From positions 1-24,320 of the forward strand of contig CAYFHQ010000056.1 of NCBI GenBank assembly GCA_964342805.1: a stretch of DNA of 24,320 nucleotides. Direction: 5' to 3'. Both the position numbers and the translations under genes were made by a program. The DNA is from CAYFHQ01 sp964342805. Lineage in GTDB: Bacteria; Bacillota; Clostridia; Peptostreptococcales; Acidaminobacteraceae. Positions within the stretch are counted from its first letter, which is position 1. Every line of letters starts with the position of its first letter. The notes below the pieces were generated by a model. The model did no database searches. It saw only the letters and a list, made by a program, of their open reading frames with translations, and was not told the origin of the DNA. Of the stretch, positions 19,904 through 24,320 are shown piece by piece.

Positions 19904-22729
19904 ATGGAAAACGCAAAGGTCAACGTAAAAGCAAACAAACGAGCACTCTGGCTCATCGGCATTGGACTGGCCCTGGCATTATTGGCAGGCAGTATGCGAA
20001 CCCTGGTCATGTTTATCACGGACTTCCAGTGGTTTGACAAAAACGGATACCTAACAACCTTTCTGGTATCCCTACTCACTCGACTCAAGATCCTCATTCC
20101 CTTCTGGCTAGTAGCCAGCGTGTCCATGTACTTTTATCTCATGGGATTAAAGAAGAAATACTATAAATATGGCCACTTGGTAGTGGACAAGAAAGAGGAC
20201 AAGAAGATCAGATTGGGCACGAGGATCTTTTCAGGTTTTGCAGGCCTGTATTTTGCCTGGTTAATCGCTGAGTCCATTTGGCTCAAACTCCTCATGTTTA
20301 TGAATGCCACCACTTTTAATGTGGTTGACCCCATTTTCTTTAGGGACATTGGCTTCTACTTATTCCAGCTTCCCTTCCTAAAACATGTTCTTTCCTTGAC
20401 CATGATGGTCACCGTTTGGATGGTTATCATTACCGCAGGCTTCTATTTCATTATGTTCAACCTTCGCAAGCCCATGGAGGGTAGTCTCTATGACATGAAT
20501 GAGATTGCAGGCCGGCCCAACTTTAACTCTGTTTTCAGCAAGGACTTGGTCAAGACAGCGGTCAACAAGATTGCCCTGCTGGGGGGGATCATCCTGGCCC
20601 TTATTTCTGCGACCTACTTCCTTAAGGCCTTTGAACTCTTGTATTCTGCAAGAGGCGCTGCTTACGGCGCCAGCTACACGGACATAAATGTCACCCTCAT
20701 TGGCTACCGGGTAGTCATGGTCGTAGCCCTTATAAGTTCCGTTGCCTTTGTGTATGGCCTCTTAAGAGACCACAGGCGAATTGCTGTTGTAGGACCAGCA
20801 GCCCTATTGGTGATTGGTATAGTGACAGCCATATTTGCAGGTGTTGTCCAGCAGTTGGTGGTAGAACCGGACGAAATAGCCCGGGAAAGTGAGTATCTGG
20901 TCAACAACATAGAGTTCACCCAGGCAGCCTTTAACCTGGACAAGGTCAACGAGAGAGACTTTCCCATGGAACAAGTCTTGGACCGTGAGACCTTGGAACG
21001 GAATGTGGAGACCATGTCCAATATCCGTATTAATGACTATCGTCCCTTGCTGCAAACCTATAACCAAATCCAAGGTCTTCGTTTGTACTATCGCTTTAAT
21101 GACGTGGACCTGGACCGCTATATGATCGACGGTAGATACTCTCAAGTTTTCATTTCGCCAAGGGAATTAGACATCTCTAAACTGGACGTTCAAGCCCAAA
21201 CCTGGCTCAACATGCACCTTCGTTTTACCCATGGGTATGGTGCAGTGGTCAGTCCGGTTAACTCCGTCACCAACGAGGGGCAACCGGAATTGATCGTCAA
21301 AAATGTTCCCCCAATTACTGAAGCCAACATTCGCTTTGAAAGGCCAGAGATCTACTTTGGCGAATTGACCAACCACTATGTCATTATCAACACCACCCAG
21401 GACGAGTTCGACTACCCGTCGGGATCAGAAAACAAGAACAACCGATATGATGGTGGAGCAGGCCTAGAACTCAAGGGCTTCAATAAGTTCCTCTTCGCCT
21501 TCAGGGAATCCAGCATGAAAATGCTCTTTTCCTCAGCAGTGGAACCCGAAAGTCGGATTCTTCTTTATAGAAACATCAATGAACGGGTACGGAAAATAGC
21601 CCCCTTCCTTATGTATGACCAGAACCCATATTTGGTACTCAACCAAGAGGACGGAAAACTCTACTGGATCATAGACGCCTATACATCCAGCAAGTATTAT
21701 CCATATTCACAGCCCTATCGCTTTAACAACCAGTCGGTCAACTACCTGCGTAATTCCGTAAAAGTAGTGATTGACGCCTATGAAGGAACAACTACTTTCT
21801 ACTTGTATGACGAAACAGACCCAGTTGCCCAGACTTTGGATGGTATTTTCACTGACTTGTTTACGGACGCTTCACAAATGCCAGCCAGTCTCAAGGCCCA
21901 TGTACGCTACCCCCAAGACTACTTCGACTTGCAGTCGGAGGTCTACCGAACCTACCACGTGGACAATCCAGTGGTCTTCTACAATGGTGAGGACGTCTGG
22001 GACGTGGCCAATGAAAAATATATGGACGGGGTCCAGCGGATTGAGTCCAACTACGTACTCTTTAAACTTCCTGACGGGGACCGGGAAGAATTCTCCCTGA
22101 TCATTCCTTACACACCCAAGGAAAAGGCCAATATGACCTCCTTGTTTGTGGCCCGGAACGACGGGGACCAGTACGGCAACCTCTTCCTCTATAAGTATCC
22201 CAAGGACAAGACCATACAAGGTCCAATGATGATCGAGTCCCGGATTGACCAGGACTCCACCATTTCTCCCCAATTCACCCTTTGGGGCCAGCAAGGTTCC
22301 AATGTCTTGCGGGGGAATGTAATCGTCGTTCCTGTTGAGGACGCCATTCTCTACGTGGAACCTATTTATATTCAAGCTGACAACGCCAACAGCCTGCCTG
22401 AAATGAAGCGGGTCATAGTGGCCTACCAGGAAAAGATCGTCATGGAAGAAACCCTGGAAGAAGCCCTTGCAAAAATCTTCGGAGAGGACATACCAGCTGA
22501 GATTACCCAGCCGGTGAAAGAAGGGGAAGAAATCATGATCCCTGCTGACCAAGTTCGTCAGCTCCTCAACCAGATCAACAACCTCTTCGAGGAATCCAGC
22601 AATAATCTGGAGGAACTCCAGCAACTGATCGACCAGCTCAATGAAGAACTGGCCCCTCAGGAACCTCAAGTAGAACCTGAACCAGACCCTGAGTCAGACC
22701 CACCTGCCACTGGTGGGGGCAACAACTAG
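19904..22729 (+). CDS. UPF0182 family membrane protein
   Basis: The 941-residue product matches the UPF0182/COG1615 pattern. It has about seven membrane spans in the first 310 residues (e.g. LIGIGLALALLAGSMRTLVM, FAGLYFAWLIAESIWLKLLM), each group separated by short loops with FQWFDKNGYLTTFLVSLLTR, then a large extracytoplasmic region of about 600 residues with family motifs such as NIRINDYRPLLQTYNQIQ, YRFNDVDLDRY, VNSVTNEGQPEL and YWIIDAYTSSKYYPYSQP. It ends in a coiled-coil stretch (NNLEELQQLIDQLNEEL) and an acidic proline tail. The ribosome site GAGAGGTGA precedes the ATG. The function of the family is not known. It appears to be a single-gene unit ending at a bidirectional terminator. Confidence 0.93.
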   Translation: MENAKVNVKANKRALWLIGIGLALALLAGSMRTLVMFITDFQWFDKNGYLTTFLVSLLTRLKILIPFWLVASVSMYFYLMGLKKKYYKYGHLVVDKKEDKKIRLGTRIFSGFAGLYFAWLIAESIWLKLLMFMNATTFNVVDPIFFRDIGFYLFQLPFLKHVLSLTMMVTVWMVIITAGFYFIMFNLRKPMEGSLYDMNEIAGRPNFNSVFSKDLVKTAVNKIALLGGIILALISATYFLKAFELLYSARGAAYGASYTDINVTLIGYRVVMVVALISSVAFVYGLLRDHRRIAVVGPAALLVIGIVTAIFAGVVQQLVVEPDEIARESEYLVNNIEFTQAAFNLDKVNERDFPMEQVLDRETLERNVETMSNIRINDYRPLLQTYNQIQGLRLYYRFNDVDLDRYMIDGRYSQVFISPRELDISKLDVQAQTWLNMHLRFTHGYGAVVSPVNSVTNEGQPELIVKNVPPITEANIRFERPEIYFGELTNHYVIINTTQDEFDYPSGSENKNNRYDGGAGLELKGFNKFLFAFRESSMKMLFSSAVEPESRILLYRNINERVRKIAPFLMYDQNPYLVLNQEDGKLYWIIDAYTSSKYYPYSQPYRFNNQSVNYLRNSVKVVIDAYEGTTTFYLYDETDPVAQTLDGIFTDLFTDASQMPASLKAHVRYPQDYFDLQSEVYRTYHVDNPVVFYNGEDVWDVANEKYMDGVQRIESNYVLFKLPDGDREEFSLIIPYTPKEKANMTSLFVARNDGDQYGNLFLYKYPKDKTIQGPMMIESRIDQDSTISPQFTLWGQQGSNVLRGNVIVVPVEDAILYVEPIYIQADNANSLPEMKRVIVAYQEKIVMEETLEEALAKIFGEDIPAEITQPVKEGEEIMIPADQVRQLLNQINNLFEESSNNLEELQQLIDQLNEELAPQEPQVEPEPDPESDPPATGGGNN

Positions 22730-22759
22730 AGACCTAGCCAAATGAAGCAAGTGACATAG

Positions 22760-22812
22760 AAATCCCCCTGGATGACCACTTTGAAGTGTGTGGTGGTCCG
22801 GGGGATTTAGTC
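22760..22812. terminator. Bidirectional terminator between UPF0182 and ABC permease genes
   Basis: AAATCCCCC (22760-22768) pairs perfectly with GGGGGATTT (22800-22808). Inner pairings (GGA/TCC and ACCAC/GTGGT) extend the structure. It separates two convergent genes. Confidence 0.88.
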
Positions 22813-22813
22813 T

Positions 22814-23836
22814 TTATGTGGTTTGGTCAAGCTGTTCCTTCAACCGTTGGCGGGGGTGCTTAATGCAGATTTGACAACCGGTAAACTCCAATATCTTACC
22901 GCTGATCAACCAGCCCACAGGCAAGCTGCCAAGGGCAATGAGGAGAAAGACGGGAAAGAGCCAGCCGTCACTTGAAATAGCTGCAATGCTCATGAAAATC
23001 AAGAAGAAGCATAGACTGAAGCCATAGCGGAATACATGCTCTGCCCACCGGAACATAAACAAGTTGCCCGTGTATTCCCGCTTGCCCTGGACCCAAAAGA
23101 CCCGGGACAAAAGGAAAAAGACAAGGGACAAGATCAGGTAGCCATTGACCTGGCTAAAGACAAAGTCCAAGGGAACCAACTGCCAGTCGTAGCTCAAGCG
23201 CGCCAGGTATTGGGGAACCAGGTACTGGAGCCAGAGCGCATCGTCAAAATAGATCCCAGGCATGAAGGTGTCCATTATTGCCAGGGTGGTCGAAGCGATA
23301 AATACCGGCGCATACAGGGTAATAAAGCCTGTCGCACCAGCCAAAATCCCTTGGCCACAAAGGGTGGCTACCATAAAAAAGAAGGCATATTGCATGACGC
23401 TGGAACCCAGGGTCAGGGCAAACCAATACCAAATCTGGTTGATTTCTCCCTGGACGATCCCAACGGAGGTGGCAGACACCATGACCAAAAGCAAACCTGC
23501 ACCGTGGACCACAAACAAGGCAATCAAGCCTGCTAGGAACTTGCTGGCATGTCGTTTCCGGCTAGACACAGGCATGGCGGTCAGGAGTTCGTATGTACCC
23601 GTCTTACGTTCATAGTAAAACTGAATAATAACCAGAAGAGGCAGGGTGAACCAAAGTAAAAAGTCACCAGAAAAATAAATGATGTCATAGGAGTCTAGAG
23701 TGACAACAGTCCCGTAACGTTCGGGTGTCAAGGAAGCATTGTCCAAGTAGCCCAGGAGGGGGATCATAAGGGCCACCAGGAGCAAGACGGTCACCCAACG
23801 AATATGGAGGAGTTCTCTCTTAATCAGCGATTTCAT
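22814..23836 (-). CDS. ABC-2 type transporter permease
   Basis: The start is placed at 23836 (MKSLIKRELLHIRWVTVLL), five bases after GGAGGTGA; an in-frame ATG 18 bases upstream has no ribosome site. The 340-residue product has about six membrane spans with the layout of ABC-2 permeases: a first span just after a basic N-terminus, an extracytoplasmic loop (LDNASLTPERYGTVVTLDSY), and the cytoplasmic FYYERKTGTYELLTAMPVS segment, which resembles the coupling helix region of the family. It overlaps the end of the ATPase gene by 17 bases, so the two are translationally coupled and form one exporter. The substrate is unknown. Confidence 0.9.
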   Translation of the reverse strand: MKSLIKRELLHIRWVTVLLLVALMIPLLGYLDNASLTPERYGTVVTLDSYDIIYFSGDFLLWFTLPLLVIIQFYYERKTGTYELLTAMPVSSRKRHASKFLAGLIALFVVHGAGLLLVMVSATSVGIVQGEINQIWYWFALTLGSSVMQYAFFFMVATLCGQGILAGATGFITLYAPVFIASTTLAIMDTFMPGIYFDDALWLQYLVPQYLARLSYDWQLVPLDFVFSQVNGYLILSLVFFLLSRVFWVQGKREYTGNLFMFRWAEHVFRYGFSLCFFLIFMSIAAISSDGWLFPVFLLIALGSLPVGWLISGKILEFTGCQICIKHPRQRLKEQLDQTT

Positions 23837-24320
23837 GGTGGTCACCTCCATCATTTAAGTGTAGGAAAATGTCTTCCAATTTCATGTCTAGGTTATCAAT
23901 AAAGAGGGCCTTGTGGCTTTCCAGCTGGTCCATCAAGGGTTTCGGATTTCCTTGGATAGTTAGATAGGCCACTCGGCCCAATTGAACCACATGGAGGACC
24001 CCCGGTAGGGTTTCAAGGCCTGGGGGAACGGTTCCAGAAAAGGCGACTTGAAGTTGACGAATCCGCTTTTTTAGATCGTCCAGGTCAGCGTGTTCCATAA
24101 TCACTCCAGCCTTCATCATGACCACATGATCACAAATCTGTTCCAATTCACCCAAGTGGTGAGATGCGATCAAAACGGCGATCTTTCGGTCCGCTACGTC
24201 TTCCACTAAATGACGGTAAAGGGTCTGGCGGCTTTCTGGGTCTAGGCCGTTGGCAGGCTCGTCCAAGAGGAGGACCTTGGGTTGTGTGGCAATGGCCAGG
24301 GCCAAAACCAACTTCATTTT
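23820..24320 (-). CDS. ABC transporter ATPase, partial (N-terminus outside window)
   Basis: The reading frame enters from the right edge and ends at 23820, leaving 166 residues. It begins just after the expected signature motif (KMKLVLALAIATQP) and contains Walker B LLLDEPANGLDPESR, the D-loop and the H-loop (IASHHLGELEQICDHVVMM), followed by a C-terminal regulatory segment typical of ABC-2 exporters. Walker A lies outside the window. It supplies the ATP-driven step for the permease at 22814-23836. Confidence 0.93.
   Translation of the reverse strand, partial: KMKLVLALAIATQPKVLLLDEPANGLDPESRQTLYRHLVEDVADRKIAVLIASHHLGELEQICDHVVMMKAGVIMEHADLDDLKKRIRQLQVAFSGTVPPGLETLPGVLHVVQLGRVAYLTIQGNPKPLMDQLESHKALFIDNLDMKLEDIFLHLNDGGDHHEIAD

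Noticed and set aside
21872..22669. 265-residue reverse-strand reading frame
   Set aside because: It is antisense to the conserved C-terminal half of the UPF0182 gene and lacks a ribosome site.

Overview
The window reads as a stretch of chromosome from an anaerobic, low-to-medium G+C Bacillota, probably class Clostridia. The evidence is strong AGGAGG-type ribosome sites, an occasional TTG start, NuoE/NuoF-type redox subunits rich in Fe-S clusters, a Bacillota-type LexA box, SplB-like radical SAM and UPF0182 proteins, and many intrinsic terminators. The genus cannot be fixed from sequence alone. No rRNA, tRNA, CRISPR array, phage module or intact insertion sequence was seen.

Layout. (1) Positions 1-459 (-) hold the N-terminal part of a MerR-type regulator that runs into a CxxC zinc-ribbon-like segment at the window edge. 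Divergent from it is a small acidic protein of unknown function (596-1033). (2) 1162-2334 is an SplB/spore-photoproduct-lyase-like radical SAM protein with a near-perfect LexA box upstream, and it ends in a clear terminator. (3) 2748-8675 is a three-gene redox operon: NuoE/HndA-like, NuoF/HndC-like, and a 1198-residue fusion of 2Fe-2S ferredoxin, NfnB/GltD-like flavoprotein, 2x[4Fe-4S], and a formate-dehydrogenase-like domain without its catalytic Cys/Sec or C-terminal domain. The layout resembles the Sporomusa-type electron-bifurcating transhydrogenase (Stn). (4) 8852-9037 (-) holds one 45-residue small protein and a possible 15-residue peptide, bounded by a 21-bp hairpin terminator. (5) 9270-13144 is a signalling operon: an exported-sensor histidine kinase, an ODP/flavodiiron-like metallo-beta-lactamase-fold protein, and a GGDEF diguanylate cyclase. 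(6) 15368-13218 (-) is a histidine kinase/OmpR-type regulator pair. It diverges from a MacA/MacB-like efflux operon (adaptor, ATPase, permease; 15545-18714), with a 13-bp inverted repeat between the two units. (7) 18715-19245 has no convincing gene, but holds a terminator, a promoter-like pair, a compact multi-hairpin segment and a second promoter. (8) 19246-19778 is a NapH-like 4Fe-4S membrane protein broken by a one-base frameshift. (9) 19904-22729 is a UPF0182 membrane protein. (10) 24320-22814 (-) is an ABC-2 type exporter (partial ATPase plus permease).

How the parts fit. The redox operon would connect NAD(H), NADP(H) and ferredoxin pools. The ODP-cyclase operon looks like an oxygen- or redox-sensing input into c-di-GMP signalling, which suits an anaerobe. 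The kinase/regulator pair probably controls the adjacent efflux pump. The SplB-like gene appears tied to the SOS response. The two points most worth following are the redox fusion protein and the kinase-ODP-cyclase operon.
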